64,000 nucleotides of DNA from Neolewinella lacunae (GTDB taxonomy: Bacteria > Bacteroidota > Bacteroidia > Chitinophagales > Saprospiraceae). Position numbers and translations under genes: made by a program. How positions within the stretch are numbered: position 1 is the first letter of the stretch; every line of letters starts with the position of its first letter. Shown piece after piece: positions 52,730 to 61,473 of the stretch. The stretch is from NCBI RefSeq assembly GCF_014349155.1, contig NZ_JACSIT010000067.1:124001-188000 (forward strand), written 5' to 3'. The notes beneath the pieces were generated by a model. That model saw only the letters and a program-made list of their open reading frames with translations. It did no database searches and was not told the origin of the DNA.

Positions 52730-52975
52730 TCATTTGGCGCGCCGATGTCGCCAACGAAATACCGTTCTGTACATGCTGATGAATGTAGCTACCAGTAAGC
52801 TCGCCACAGACAAAACAATCAGTGTTTGTCCCTGTACCACGGTACATCCGGCATCCAAACAAAACCAAGTTCGGGTCGAATTGCCTTCCATCATTGACAG
52901 CCCACGGACAATACCCGCGGTGGTGAAGATGAGCACATAGCAATAGTCGGGCACTTTCCTCAGCAACTTTATCAT
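52730..52975 (-). CDS. Possible small membrane protein, 81 residues
   Basis: Begins MIKLLRKVPDYCYVLIFTTAGIV and contains a second hydrophobic stretch LIVLSVASLLVATFISMY, ending in a basic RTVFRWRHRRAK tail. A two-helix topology is plausible. No homologue is recognised and the location between repeat arrays makes a non-coding origin possible. Confidence 0.3.
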   Translation of the reverse strand: MIKLLRKVPDYCYVLIFTTAGIVRGLSMMEGNSTRTWFCLDAGCTVVQGQTLIVLSVASLLVATFISMYRTVFRWRHRRAK

Positions 52976-53177
52976 CTAGCGTAGTTTACAACTAAGTTAC
53001 TCGTGGCTTAGCTTTTGCTAAAATCCAAGCGACAAACCAAGAAGAATGCTCTACCAAATGATCGTTTTACCTCGAAACTAGCTTGCACCCTACTACTCAG
53101 TTGTAATCTACATCCCTAAACGCCCCCCGAGGAACTAGCTTAGATCACTAAGTTTTGGAATAAGTCGGGATAAAAAA

Positions 53178-53212
53178 CTAAGAGACACCAAGCTTCCGCT
53201 GGTGTCTCTTAG
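53178..53212. repeat. Perfect 13-bp hairpin
   Basis: CTAAGAGACACCA (53178-53190) and TGGTGTCTCTTAG (53200-53212) around a 9-base loop. It directly adjoins a reverse copy of the CCACTAAG-type repeat and is about 60 bp after the stop of the thioredoxin-like gene, so it could act as its terminator. Confidence 0.7.
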
Positions 53213-53268
53213 TTCCTCTTCGTGCCCTTAGTGGTTCAAAAAGGAGGCTGAAAGCCGACCTTCCAATG

Positions 53269-54375
53269 CTAAATGTGCTCCTTCAGCGCCTGCTCAATCG
53301 CCGCAGCGCCGCGTAAGCCCACCGCTGCAATTTTGCCCTCCCGGTCGATGAGGAAAGTCTTGGGAATACCAGTTACGCCGTAGGTCCGGCCCGCAGAGCT
53401 GTCCCACTTGGTCAGTTCACTGACGTGGTAGGGCCAGGAGAGTTTGTCTGCCGCAATGGCGTCCACCCAGCGGCGTTTTTGGTCTTCGTTGGCGGCGGCG
53501 ATGTCCTGCGGGCTCATGCCCTGGGCGCGGCGGGTGTCAATGCCGTCGAGGCTGACGCTGAAGATGGTAAATCCGTCCTTTTTGTACTTGTTGTACACTT
53601 CCACCACGTGGGGATTTTCACGGCGGCAAGGACCACACCAGCTGGCCCAAAAGTCGAGCAGGACAACCTGTCCTTTGAGGTCAGAAAGGGAATACTGCTT
53701 GCCATCGGGGCTCGACATCGTAATGTCGGGCGCGGGTTGGCCCACCTGGATGAGTTCCTGGCTCTGCTGCATGGCCAACTGCTGTTCCATGCTGCTGATG
53801 AAATTGGCGTAGGTCGCTTTCATGGGGTCGTTCGCATCCAGGCGCGCAACGGCAGCTTTGTGGACGGGCAAACCGGCCGCACCGGCCCGCAGCAGGGCGT
53901 TGAAGGCGATAAAAGCGCCCGTCTGGGGGTTTTTGGTGCCCTCCACGATTGACTGGAGCTCTTCAATCGTCATGGTGCCCTGCCGCAAACGCTGCATGGC
54001 GGCCACCATTTCGGCCGAAGCCTCTGAGCCTTCCACGGTAAAGTCGTACTCGCCAAAGCTGGCCAGATTGCCTTTTACTTCCACTACCCCATCGCCTTTT
54101 TCTAGTACAATGAGGCCTTTTTGCGCGCCTACCCGGAGTTGATAAACACCGGGATCCAGCCCTTCTACAAAGCCGAGGGCAAAGCTGCCATCCGGCCCGA
54201 TCGCCGCGCTGGCCAGTACTTCGTTCGAACCGTTAATGGCCACTTTATCGAGGTTGACCTGCAAGTTGGCCCCGCCGGCCAGTTCTCCTTTAATGAGGGT
54301 GCCTTCCGTTCCGCCGTTGCAGGCAAAAAAGACCGCCGCCAGCAGCAGTCCAGTAAAGTATTGCAAGAATTTCAT
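53269..54375 (-). CDS. TlpA-type thioredoxin-like lipoprotein with DUF4369-like N-terminus
   Basis: A 368-residue envelope disulfide oxidoreductase. Lipobox AVFFAC (Cys at about 19). The N-terminal beta domain at about 25-120 resembles DUF4369 (IKGELAGGANLQVNLDKV...GVYQLRVG). A helical middle is followed by a thioredoxin fold from about 215 with GQPAPDITMSSPDGK, catalytic WASWCGPCRRE (Cys247/Cys250) and the cis-Pro loop GVTGIPKTFLIDREG. The start is at MKFLQYF; a longer frame would begin upstream of a -7 box (54435-54442). Confidence 0.92.
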   Translation of the reverse strand: MKFLQYFTGLLLAAVFFACNGGTEGTLIKGELAGGANLQVNLDKVAINGSNEVLASAAIGPDGSFALGFVEGLDPGVYQLRVGAQKGLIVLEKGDGVVEVKGNLASFGEYDFTVEGSEASAEMVAAMQRLRQGTMTIEELQSIVEGTKNPQTGAFIAFNALLRAGAAGLPVHKAAVARLDANDPMKATYANFISSMEQQLAMQQSQELIQVGQPAPDITMSSPDGKQYSLSDLKGQVVLLDFWASWCGPCRRENPHVVEVYNKYKKDGFTIFSVSLDGIDTRRAQGMSPQDIAAANEDQKRRWVDAIAADKLSWPYHVSELTKWDSSAGRTYGVTGIPKTFLIDREGKIAAVGLRGAAAIEQALKEHI

Positions 54376-54434
54376 GGGGAAATTATTTGAATTCAGAAAA
54401 GGTGTCAGGACCGTAGTTTGTTGTACGCACCCCG

Positions 54435-54442
54435 CAAATATA
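54435..54442 (-). promoter_or_regulatory. -7 promoter box for the TlpA-type gene
   Basis: TATATTTG on the minus strand, 59 bp upstream of the chosen start. Because it lies inside the longer ORF, it argues for the shorter start. Confidence 0.55.
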
Positions 54443-54500
54443 CACACATTCACTTTTAAACGACACTTGTAGTTTCGTATTTTCCACGCTCCTTCAAAAG

Positions 54501-54547
54501 TGGCGCGGTCGCAGGTGCAAGGGAAGGTCGTAAGGAGCAGGGTAAGG
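54501..54547 (+). repeat. Bipartite dispersed element, copy m
   Basis: Box at 54501-54518 (first G replaced by T; N = T) and second box AAGGAGCAGGGTAAGG ending at 54547, 16 bp from the purL stop. Confidence 0.85.
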
Positions 54548-54563
54548 CCGTACCCGGGCCAAT

Positions 54564-56804
54564 TTATTCTTCAAGGACAGCCCCAAGGGTAAGTTCGTGC
54601 ATCACCATCCACTCCGCCAGTTCGCCCCAGTTTTCGCCGTCAACGGTCAGGTCATCCCCTTCCACGCGGCCCAGGACGGTAAAGCCCACGCCGGATTCCC
54701 GCAGGAAGTCTTCAAGCTGGGAGGTGCGGGCTTCGTCGGCCGTCACCACTACCCTACCCTGGGCCTCGCCGAACAAGAAGGCGTCTTTGCGGAAGGCCGC
54801 GCTGGTATCGATCCGGAAACCGTGGCCGCCCGCCATGGCCGACTCGGTCAGGCTCTGGAACAAGCCCCCATCGGAAACGTCGTGCGCCGACTTAATCAAC
54901 TCCTTGCGGATGAGGCCGGCGACGGCAGCGTGGAGTTCCTGCTCTTTTTTCAGGTCGAAGAAGGGCACCGGGCTGTGCTCAATGCCGTGGACCCGCCGCA
55001 GGTACTCGCTGGAGGCAATGTCGTCGTGGCTGTCGCCGAGCAGGTAAATGACGTCGTTCTGGTCTTTGAAGTCGAGCGTCATCCGGAACTTGACGTTGTC
55101 GAGGATGCCCAGCATGCCGATGGTGGGGGTTGGGTATACCGGCTCTACCCGGCCGCCCTCAAACTGGGATTGGTTATAGAAACTGACGTTGCCCCCGGTT
55201 ACCGGCGTATTGAAAGCGCGGCAGGCATCGCCCATCCCTTTGATGGCGTGGACGAACTGGTAGTAGGCTTCCTTATTGTAAGGATTGCCGAAGTTGAGGC
55301 AGTTGGTAATCGCCACCGGCTCGCCGCCGGAACAGACGATGTTGCGGGCCGCTTCCGCTACGGCAATCATCGTCCCGCGGTAGGGGTCGGCGTAGACGTA
55401 GGTCGCGTTGCAGTCGGTAGTCACCACCAGGGCTTTTTTCGTGCCTTTGATCCGGACGAGCGCCGCATCGGAAGGCCGGTTTTCCGACATGCTGTTGGTG
55501 CGCACGGTACCGTCGTACTGATCGGTCACCCAGGCTTTTGACACCAGGTTAGGGCTCAGGAAGGTAGTGCGGGCGGCGGCTTTGAGGTCGTGGGGGACGG
55601 GTACGTTTTCCGTCCGGAAGGCCTCCACCTTATCGAGGTAGGCGGGTCGGCTGTATTCCCGTTCGTAGACGGGGGCTCCGCCGCCGAGCACGAGGGGTTC
55701 GGAAGGGACGTCGGCCACCAACTTGCCCCCTGCGTAGAATTCCAGGCGGCCGGTGTCGGTCACTTCGCCGATCTGGGCGCATTCCAGGTCCCACTTTTCG
55801 AAGACGGCCAGCAAATCGGCTTCGCGTCCTTTCTTACCGACGATGAGCATGCGTTCCTGGCTTTCACTCAGGAGGATTTCCCACGGTGCCATGTTGGCCT
55901 GGCGGGTCGGGACCTTATCGAGGTCGATGCGCATTCCCGTGCCCGACTTGGCGGACATTTCGGAGGTAGAGCAGGTGATGCCCGCCGCGCCCATATCCTG
56001 CATACCGACAACGGCACCGGTTTTGATGACTTCCAGGCTGGCTTCCAGCAGGAGTTTTTCCTGGAAGGGGTCGCCCACCTGGACGGCTGGCAGGTCTTCA
56101 GCGCTGTCTTCGGTGAGGTCGGCCGAAGAAAAAGTAGCGCCGTGGATGCCGTCTTTGCCCGTAGCAGAGCCGACGATGAAAACGGGGTTGCCCGGGCCAT
56201 CGGCTACGGCACTGATCGTCTCTCCGTGGCGGACGATGCCGACGGACATGGCATTGACCAGGATGTTTTGGTTGTAGCTGGGGTGGAAGAAAACCTCTCC
56301 ACCTACCACGGGCACGCCGAAGCAGTTGCCGTAGTCGCCAATACCTTTTACTACACCAGCGACCAGGTGTTTGGTGTGCCGCAGCGAGGGATCTCCGAAA
56401 CGGAGGCTGTTGAGCGAGGCAATGGGACGGGCGCCCATGGTGAAAATATCGCGGTGGATGCCTCCTACGCCGGTGGCCGCGCCCTGGTAAGGCTCGATGG
56501 CGCTGGGGTGGTTGTGGCTTTCAATTTTGAAGGCACAGGCCAGTCCATCGCCGATGTCTACCAGGCCCGCATTCTCTTCGCCGGCACCTACGAGCAGCTT
56601 TTCGCCGTCGCGCGGCAGGGTCTTAAGCCAGGTGATCGAGTTCTTGTAGGAGCAGTGCTCGGACCACATGACCGAAAAAATGCTGAGCTCATTGAAGTTG
56701 GGGACCCGGCCCATCAGGTCAACAATGCGCTGGTATTCCTCCGCCGTCAGGCCCAGGTTTTGGGCTACGGTAACGTCTACTTTTACTTCGGTGGCTGCCG
56801 CCAT
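54564..56804 (-). CDS. purL: Phosphoribosylformylglycinamidine synthase subunit PurL
   Basis: ATP-dependent FGAM synthase of purine synthesis, the ~745-residue form that works with PurS and PurQ. Motifs are FSVMWSEHCSYKNS, GAGEENAGLVDIGDGLACAFKIESHNHPSAIEPYQGAATGVGG, VPVVGGEVFFHPSY, and C-terminal SDGGLFQSLTESAMAGGHGF. Neither PurS nor PurQ is in the window. A -7 box TATCTTTG lies 26 bp upstream of the ATG. Confidence 0.96.
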   Translation of the reverse strand: MAAATEVKVDVTVAQNLGLTAEEYQRIVDLMGRVPNFNELSIFSVMWSEHCSYKNSITWLKTLPRDGEKLLVGAGEENAGLVDIGDGLACAFKIESHNHPSAIEPYQGAATGVGGIHRDIFTMGARPIASLNSLRFGDPSLRHTKHLVAGVVKGIGDYGNCFGVPVVGGEVFFHPSYNQNILVNAMSVGIVRHGETISAVADGPGNPVFIVGSATGKDGIHGATFSSADLTEDSAEDLPAVQVGDPFQEKLLLEASLEVIKTGAVVGMQDMGAAGITCSTSEMSAKSGTGMRIDLDKVPTRQANMAPWEILLSESQERMLIVGKKGREADLLAVFEKWDLECAQIGEVTDTGRLEFYAGGKLVADVPSEPLVLGGGAPVYEREYSRPAYLDKVEAFRTENVPVPHDLKAAARTTFLSPNLVSKAWVTDQYDGTVRTNSMSENRPSDAALVRIKGTKKALVVTTDCNATYVYADPYRGTMIAVAEAARNIVCSGGEPVAITNCLNFGNPYNKEAYYQFVHAIKGMGDACRAFNTPVTGGNVSFYNQSQFEGGRVEPVYPTPTIGMLGILDNVKFRMTLDFKDQNDVIYLLGDSHDDIASSEYLRRVHGIEHSPVPFFDLKKEQELHAAVAGLIRKELIKSAHDVSDGGLFQSLTESAMAGGHGFRIDTSAAFRKDAFLFGEAQGRVVVTADEARTSQLEDFLRESGVGFTVLGRVEGDDLTVDGENWGELAEWMVMHELTLGAVLEE

Positions 56805-56829
56805 GGGGTGCTGTATTTGGGGTAAGGGG

Positions 56830-56837
56830 CAAAGATA
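56830..56837 (-). promoter_or_regulatory. -7 promoter box for purL
   Basis: TATCTTTG on the minus strand matches TAnnTTTG and lies 25 bp from the start codon. Confidence 0.6.
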
Positions 56838-56888
56838 TAAGCGCCGGGCGACTTTTACAGGCTTAGCGGCAAGTATCGGCTGCCAGCC

Positions 56889-56934
56889 TAAGCTTTCTCC
56901 TATAAGACTTCCCCTGCATCCTGCGCCCGCGCCC
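56889..56934 (-). repeat. Bipartite dispersed element, copy n
   Basis: Box at 56916-56934 is the 19-bp variant with the extra base, as in copy b. The second box is degraded (GGAGAAAGCTTAG). It begins 2 bp after the stop of the adjoining lipoprotein gene. Confidence 0.75.
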
Positions 56935-56936
56935 CA

Positions 56937-57596
56937 TCAATCTTCGTAATAACTGAAACCGACGGAAAGGGGCCCAATGGCCAGTTCATAATCCCCCGGC
57001 TTGGTGATCCATTGCTCGTTGGGCCCGCGGGAGGCGAGGTCCTGGGGAGAGATGGTGAAACTGATCACTTTGCTTTCCCCGGCGGCGAGGCCTACCGGTT
57101 GGAAACTGCGCAGGCGGGGGGCACTGGCTTTAGGGTCCGCATTTTCCTCCCTGCTGAACAGCAGGACGGAGTGTTGGCCCGGCGCGCCACCCTTGTTCGT
57201 GACCATTACCGAGATGGTGAGGCTATCGCCTTTTTCCAGGCCCGGGGCGCTGAGCAGCAGGTTTTGGTAGACAAAATCCGGGTTGTGGAGGCCATCGCCA
57301 AACGGAGCGAGGGGGTTTACAGCGTTGGGCAGGGTCAGGTCATAGAGCTTGCCCTGGAGCAGCAGATCGATGACGGCCTGGGGTGTTGGACGGTCTTTCT
57401 CTTCCTGGGCCAGCCGGGCCATTTCGCTGTCCACGAAGGCCCGTTCGGCGGGGGTGAGGGAAGAGGAGTCGGACAACTCGGAGTGTGGCGCAGCGTTGGC
57501 CTGCCGCCCCAGTTCCGCTACGGGCAACTTTGAGGCGTGGGCGGATGCGGGGGTGTTGCAGGAAAGGAAGCTGAGCAGAAGCAGTGTTGTGATCAT
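56937..57596 (-). CDS. Putative lipoprotein with fibronectin-III-like domain
   Basis: A 219-residue protein with signal sequence and lipobox (LLSFLSC, Cys at 13). An acidic spacer with TPAERAFVDSEMARLAQEEKDRPTPQAVIDLLLQGKLYDL is followed by an Fn3-like domain of the type found at the C-terminus of GH3 glucosidases: VTNKGGAPGQHSVLLFSREE...LRSFQPVGLAAGESKVISFTISPQDL...PGDYELAIGPLS. No catalytic domain is present. It may bind carbohydrate or act as a structural module. Confidence 0.75.
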   Translation of the reverse strand: MITTLLLLSFLSCNTPASAHASKLPVAELGRQANAAPHSELSDSSSLTPAERAFVDSEMARLAQEEKDRPTPQAVIDLLLQGKLYDLTLPNAVNPLAPFGDGLHNPDFVYQNLLLSAPGLEKGDSLTISVMVTNKGGAPGQHSVLLFSREENADPKASAPRLRSFQPVGLAAGESKVISFTISPQDLASRGPNEQWITKPGDYELAIGPLSVGFSYYED

Positions 57597-57674
57597 GGAG
57601 AGACGAAACTTAGGTTTACAGAATGGCCTAAATTTAATTCATTTGCCGCAGCTTTCTCCATCCATCCGCCGAAA

Positions 57675-58325
57675 TTACAGAAGCCCCTGGACGAGACTGA
57701 CCAGGCCGGAAATCAGCATTTCAATGCCGATGCTCATTACCAGGAAGCCCATGATGCGGCTCAGGGCGGAAAGGCCCGTACGCCCCAGCAGGCGGAACAG
57801 TACGGGGGCAAACTGCAGCACCACCCAGATGAGGAGGGCCATGGTCAGGATCACCGCCACAATGAGGCCGCGGCTCACCCATTCGCTCTGGGCGGCGAAC
57901 AGGCCGATGAGGAGCGAAATACTGCCCGGACCGGAAAGCATCGGCATGGCCATGGGCGTAAAACTGATGTCTTCGTTGTGCTGCACCTCGTCAGTCATTT
58001 CCGGGCTCATGCGCCGTTTTTCGAACTGGTTATTGAGCAAACCGAAGCCGCTGTTGACGATGATGAGTCCGCCGGCAATACGCAATGCGTTGAGGCTGAT
58101 GCCAAAGAAATCGAGGATGAAAGAGCCGGCAAAGAAGAAGGTAATCAGGATGACGGAAAACCACAGGGAGGTCTTGCGCGCCATCACCGCCCGGTTGGTA
58201 GCCGGCATGTGGGAAGTGAGGGTGAGATACATCGGGACGGCGCCGAGGGGATTGACCACCGAAAAGAGGGAGCCGAGGGTGGCGAGAAAAAAAGTAAGCA
58301 CTGGCGTAAATTCGAGTTGGGGCAA
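57675..58325 (-). CDS. MarC-family (UPF0056) integral membrane protein
   Basis: A 216-residue protein with six hydrophobic segments. The signature FSVVNPLGAVPMYLTLT is at the N-terminus, and a mirrored PMAMPMLSGPGSISLLIG halfway through reflects the internal repeat of the family. GLxVMSIGIEMLISG lies near the end. The family was once linked to antibiotic resistance, but its transport substrate is unknown. It is divergent from the Sua5-type gene, with the start codons about 160 bp apart. Confidence 0.92.
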   Translation of the reverse strand: MPQLEFTPVLTFFLATLGSLFSVVNPLGAVPMYLTLTSHMPATNRAVMARKTSLWFSVILITFFFAGSFILDFFGISLNALRIAGGLIIVNSGFGLLNNQFEKRRMSPEMTDEVQHNEDISFTPMAMPMLSGPGSISLLIGLFAAQSEWVSRGLIVAVILTMALLIWVVLQFAPVLFRLLGRTGLSALSRIMGFLVMSIGIEMLISGLVSLVQGLL

Positions 58326-58481
58326 AATGGGTGTCCGGCGGCTAACTCACCACTGGGCAATCAGGGAAAACGCGCGGTGCAAAGACAAGTTGCAACGCGG
58401 AGCGACTGCACCAAAATATCGCAAAAAATCCGGACTTTTGCGGCGCGTCCGCCGCTTTTGGCGACGCCACACCCCATCGCT

Positions 58482-59459
58482 TTGCCCGCCCCGATTACTA
58501 CCGACATTGCTGCTGCCGCCGAAGTGCTCCGCGCCGGAGGCCTGGTGGCCATCCCGACGGAAACGGTCTACGGCCTGGCCGGCAATGCCCTGAACGAAGC
58601 GGCGGTCGCCAAGATTTTTGCGGCCAAGAACCGCCCCAGCTTCGATCCGCTGATCCTGCACCAGTCCAGCGCCGAGCGGATCTTTGCTTTTACAACGGCC
58701 CCTTCACCTGCGGCCGCGCAACTCGCTGCCCACTGTTGGCCCGGGCCGCTGACCCTGGTGCTCAACAAACAAGCCGTGGTGCCCGACTTGGTATCGGCGG
58801 GCCTGGAGACGGTAGCCGTACGGGTTCCGCAACACCCCGTGGCGCGGCAGTTGCTGGAGCTGCTCGATTTCCCCCTGGCCGCCCCCAGCGCCAACCCCTT
58901 TGGCTACGTGAGCCCCACTACCGCCCAGCACGTAGCCGACCAACTCGGCGACCGCATCGACCTGATTCTCGACGGCGGTCCCTGCCAGATCGGCCTGGAA
59001 AGTACCATCGTCGGCTTCCCGGAGGGCGTCCCCACGGTGTACCGCAAAGGAGGCCTGCCCGTAGAAAGCCTGGAACAACTCCTGGGCCACCCCCTGGCGA
59101 TCAATACCCACAGCAGCAGCCACCCTACGGCGCCGGGCATGCTCAGCCGCCATTATTCTCCGGGCGTGCCGTTGGACCTTTGGGCCGACCTGAAGCAAGT
59201 GGATGAGTTGCCTCCCGACAGCGCCGTAATTGGCTTTGGAATGGGCGGAACGCACTACCGCCGCGACGAAAATCGCCACCTGGACTTTTATGATCTTTCC
59301 CCCACGGGAAGTCTGGAGGAAGCGGCCCAGCAGCTCTTTTCCGTCCTGCGCCAAGTAGCCAAGCAAGACTACCTGCGGGCCGCCGCCGTCTTGGTGCCCG
59401 AACGGGGGCTAGGCCGCGCAATCAACGACCGGCTACGCCGCGCGGCAGTGGAGGAGTAA
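58482..59459 (+). CDS. L-threonylcarbamoyladenylate synthase (Sua5/TsaC type)
   Basis: Makes threonylcarbamoyl-AMP for the t6A37 modification of tRNA. The YrdC-like domain (about 1-200) has GGLVAIPTETVYGLAGNAL, KNRPSFDPLILH, HCWPGPLTLVL, FPLAAPSANPFGYVSPT, and GLESTIVGF. A C-terminal Sua5 extension follows from TAPGMLSRHYSPG. No ATG precedes the domain, so the start is probably TTG at 58482 (or TTG 58458). The longer ORF upstream is antisense to marC. A partial dispersed element (58705-58719) is translated in frame as SPAAAQ. Confidence 0.88.
   Translation: MPAPITTDIAAAAEVLRAGGLVAIPTETVYGLAGNALNEAAVAKIFAAKNRPSFDPLILHQSSAERIFAFTTAPSPAAAQLAAHCWPGPLTLVLNKQAVVPDLVSAGLETVAVRVPQHPVARQLLELLDFPLAAPSANPFGYVSPTTAQHVADQLGDRIDLILDGGPCQIGLESTIVGFPEGVPTVYRKGGLPVESLEQLLGHPLAINTHSSSHPTAPGMLSRHYSPGVPLDLWADLKQVDELPPDSAVIGFGMGGTHYRRDENRHLDFYDLSPTGSLEEAAQQLFSVLRQVAKQDYLRAAAVLVPERGLGRAINDRLRRAAVEE
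58705..58719 (-). repeat. Partial bipartite-element box, copy o, inside the Sua5-type gene
   Basis: Fifteen bases match the minus-strand box (CACCTGCGGCCGCGC, N = C on the minus strand). The outermost C run has been replaced by AAC. No clear second box. Confidence 0.5.
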
Positions 59460-59632
59460 GGAAGATAAGCGGAACGGACGCGCGCTGGCCGCATACGAAA
59501 AGTACCGACAATTGCTAACTTTGTCCGCCGCAAATGCGTTGCCAACGGGAACGACACTGCGGCTGAACACCGGATCAGCCGATCGTTTACTTGCCGACTG
59601 CCAACCAATTTTTGTAGGACCAATCCACACTC

Positions 59633-60022
59633 ATGCGCTTTCCTCTTGCCCTGTGCTTCACCAGTTTATTTTTGGCCTCCTGCGGTGGTGATGTCAACCC
59701 CGAGGCGGCCGCAACCATTGAAGGGCACTGGGAACTTTCCCGTGCCCTGCGCAACAACCTCGAAACGGGGATGCTCGAAGACCTGACTTTTACCTTCCGG
59801 CCCGACGGTACCTTTGAAACCAATCTGATGGGCAACGAAAGCCCTGGCACCTACGAATTCACGGGTACCGAACTGGTCACCGCTGGCGTCAGTTTACCGC
59901 TGACCTACAATGTCCGGGAGCTGACGGACAGCACACTGCACCTGCGCAGCACCTACCAGAGCTACCAGTTTGACTTCGAGATGAAACGTGCGGCGGCCAA
60001 CGGCCACTCCGACGAATTGTAA
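59633..60022 (+). CDS. Small lipocalin-like lipoprotein
   Basis: A 129-residue lipoprotein with lipobox LFLASC (Cys at 17). The mature part has IEGHWELSRALRNNLETGMLEDLTFTFRPDGTFETNLMG...GTYEFTGTELV, a pattern of small one-domain lipocalin-like proteins in Bacteroidota. Ligand and role are unknown. It follows the Sua5-type gene by about 170 bp and converges with the ACP-like gene. Confidence 0.75.
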   Translation: MRFPLALCFTSLFLASCGGDVNPEAAATIEGHWELSRALRNNLETGMLEDLTFTFRPDGTFETNLMGNESPGTYEFTGTELVTAGVSLPLTYNVRELTDSTLHLRSTYQSYQFDFEMKRAAANGHSDEL

Positions 60023-60068
60023 TCGGTTGGATGGGCATTTGGTCAGTAATCAAATGCCCGAACAATAA

Positions 60069-60329
60069 CTAGCGGAGGAAAAAGTGCTGGATGTCTCCCA
60101 CGGTCTCGATCTGCGCCATTTCCTCTTCGGTGAGGTAATACTCCATGCGGCTCTCGAGGGAGGCAATGAGCAGCTTTACGTCCATTTGATCAAGGAACAG
60201 ATCGTCCTGGAGGCGGGTAAAGGTGTGCAGGCGTTCACCGGGGATGCGTAATTCATTGCTGAGGTTCGTCATCAGGTCGGCGGAGCGGGTAACAAAGCCC
60301 GTGGCCGGGTAAGCGGTTAAGTTGGTCAT
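60069..60329 (-). CDS. Acyl-carrier-protein-like protein lacking the phosphopantetheine serine
   Basis: An 86-residue protein. Its C-terminal two-thirds align with ACP helices II-IV: LQDDLFLDQMDVKLLIASLESRMEYYLTEEEMAQIETVGDIQHFF corresponds to the ACP pattern DL..DSLD...L...LE..F...I..EE...I.TV.D....I. The carrier serine of DSLD is Gln here (DQMD), so it could not be loaded in the usual way. The start MTNLTAYP is preferred to a Met 45 codons upstream, whose extension is low-complexity and Cys/Pro-rich. Role unknown. Confidence 0.75.
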   Translation of the reverse strand: MTNLTAYPATGFVTRSADLMTNLSNELRIPGERLHTFTRLQDDLFLDQMDVKLLIASLESRMEYYLTEEEMAQIETVGDIQHFFLR

Positions 60330-60565
60330 TTGGGTACAAAAGATTGGTTGGGGCCAATGGCAACTGCCCGGCGAAGGGGCGGGAATGTGCTGCCGGGCGT
60401 TGATTCCATTAGCGAATATTCGCTGCAAAGAACGTTGTGAGACCGCCAAGCGTTGCCTCGACAAAAAAAATTAGCCGCTTTTTTTTTACAGGCCCGGCTG
60501 GCCCGGAAACCCAAACTTAAGCCCGCCCGCCCGCACGCAGGGTACGCGATGTGCCCCCCCGGGCT

Positions 60566-60573
60566 TACCTTTG
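60566..60573 (+). promoter_or_regulatory. -7 promoter box for the LOG-family gene
   Basis: Perfect TACCTTTG 19 bp upstream of the ATG at 60593. Confidence 0.65.
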
Positions 60574-60592
60574 CCCTCCCAAAAAAAATAGC

Positions 60593-61312
60593 ATGAGTGA
60601 GCACGCAGGACTAAACCGCCACGCCCCCCGCCACTGGCACCAGAATTTTACCGGCGAAAACAGCTGGACCATGTTCAAGGTCATCAGTGAATTCGTGGAA
60701 GGCTACGAGGTAATGAACCGGGTAGGCCCCTGTGTTTCCATCTTCGGCTCGGCCCGGACCAAGCCCGACCACAAGTACTACCAGCTGGCCACCGAAATCG
60801 GGCAGCTCCTCGTCCGCGAGGGCTACGGCGTCATCACCGGCGGCGGGCCCGGCATTATGGAAGCGGGCAACCGCGGCGCCCACCTGGAAAAAGGAGCCAG
60901 CATCGGGCTCAACATCGATCTGCCCTTCGAAACCAGCAGTAATCCTTACGTAGACCTCGACAAAAACATCGATTTTCGCTACTTCTTCGTCCGCAAAGTC
61001 ATGTTCGTAAAATACGCCCAGGCCTTCGTTTGCTGCCCGGGCGGCTTCGGGACGATGGACGAACTTTTTGAAGTCCTCACCCTCATCCAGACCCGCAAAA
61101 TCAATAAGGTTCCCGTCATCCTGGTCGGGACAGAATACTGGAGCGGACTGCGCGACTGGATCTTCGAGACCATGTCGGAAAAGGAGGCCACCATCAGCCC
61201 GCAGGACATGGACCTGATCCCCATCGTCGACACGGCTGACGCCGTTTTGGAAATCATCCGTGACTTCTACGACCGGCAGGGGCACACGCTTTCGCCGAAT
61301 TTTAAGCTCTAG
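60593..61312 (+). CDS. LOG-family (TIGR00730) Rossmann-fold nucleotide hydrolase
   Basis: A 239-residue protein of the family that removes ribose-5-phosphate from nucleoside monophosphates, named for cytokinin activation in plants. It contains VSIFGSARTKPDHKYY, GYGVITGGGPGIMEAGNRGAHLEKGASIGLNI, and the hallmark CCPGGFGTMDELFEVLTLIQTRK (PGGxGTxxE). The N-terminal ~40 residues (RHWHQNFTGENSWTMFKVISEFVEGYEVM) are a common extension in Bacteroidota. Start chosen by the -7 box. Confidence 0.9.
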   Translation: MSEHAGLNRHAPRHWHQNFTGENSWTMFKVISEFVEGYEVMNRVGPCVSIFGSARTKPDHKYYQLATEIGQLLVREGYGVITGGGPGIMEAGNRGAHLEKGASIGLNIDLPFETSSNPYVDLDKNIDFRYFFVRKVMFVKYAQAFVCCPGGFGTMDELFEVLTLIQTRKINKVPVILVGTEYWSGLRDWIFETMSEKEATISPQDMDLIPIVDTADAVLEIIRDFYDRQGHTLSPNFKL

Positions 61313-61473
61313 TGGGCCAAACGGTAAATATCGTTACATTAAGTTGCCGCTATTTTTTGGTATGGCAAGGCGGCGAAACCGGAGTACAGCCAAAGCTACA
61401 TGAGGATTTCGCTAACGCAGCCAGAGCAAAAAAGAGCAAGGCTTGGATGTAATAGTATTTACCGGTTGGCCCA

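Larger units (their letters stand above)
52671..53268. other. Region between inverted repeat arrays
   Basis: Contains a possible small membrane-protein ORF on the minus strand (52730-52975), a perfect hairpin (53178-53212) and a reverse-oriented copy of the 'CCACTAAG' repeat (53219-53238). Otherwise nothing is recognised. Confidence 0.5.

Noticed and set aside
57537-58481. Long N-terminal extension of the Sua5-type ORF
   Set aside because: It is antisense to the MarC gene, composed of charged low-complexity sequence, and the conserved domain begins only near 58490.
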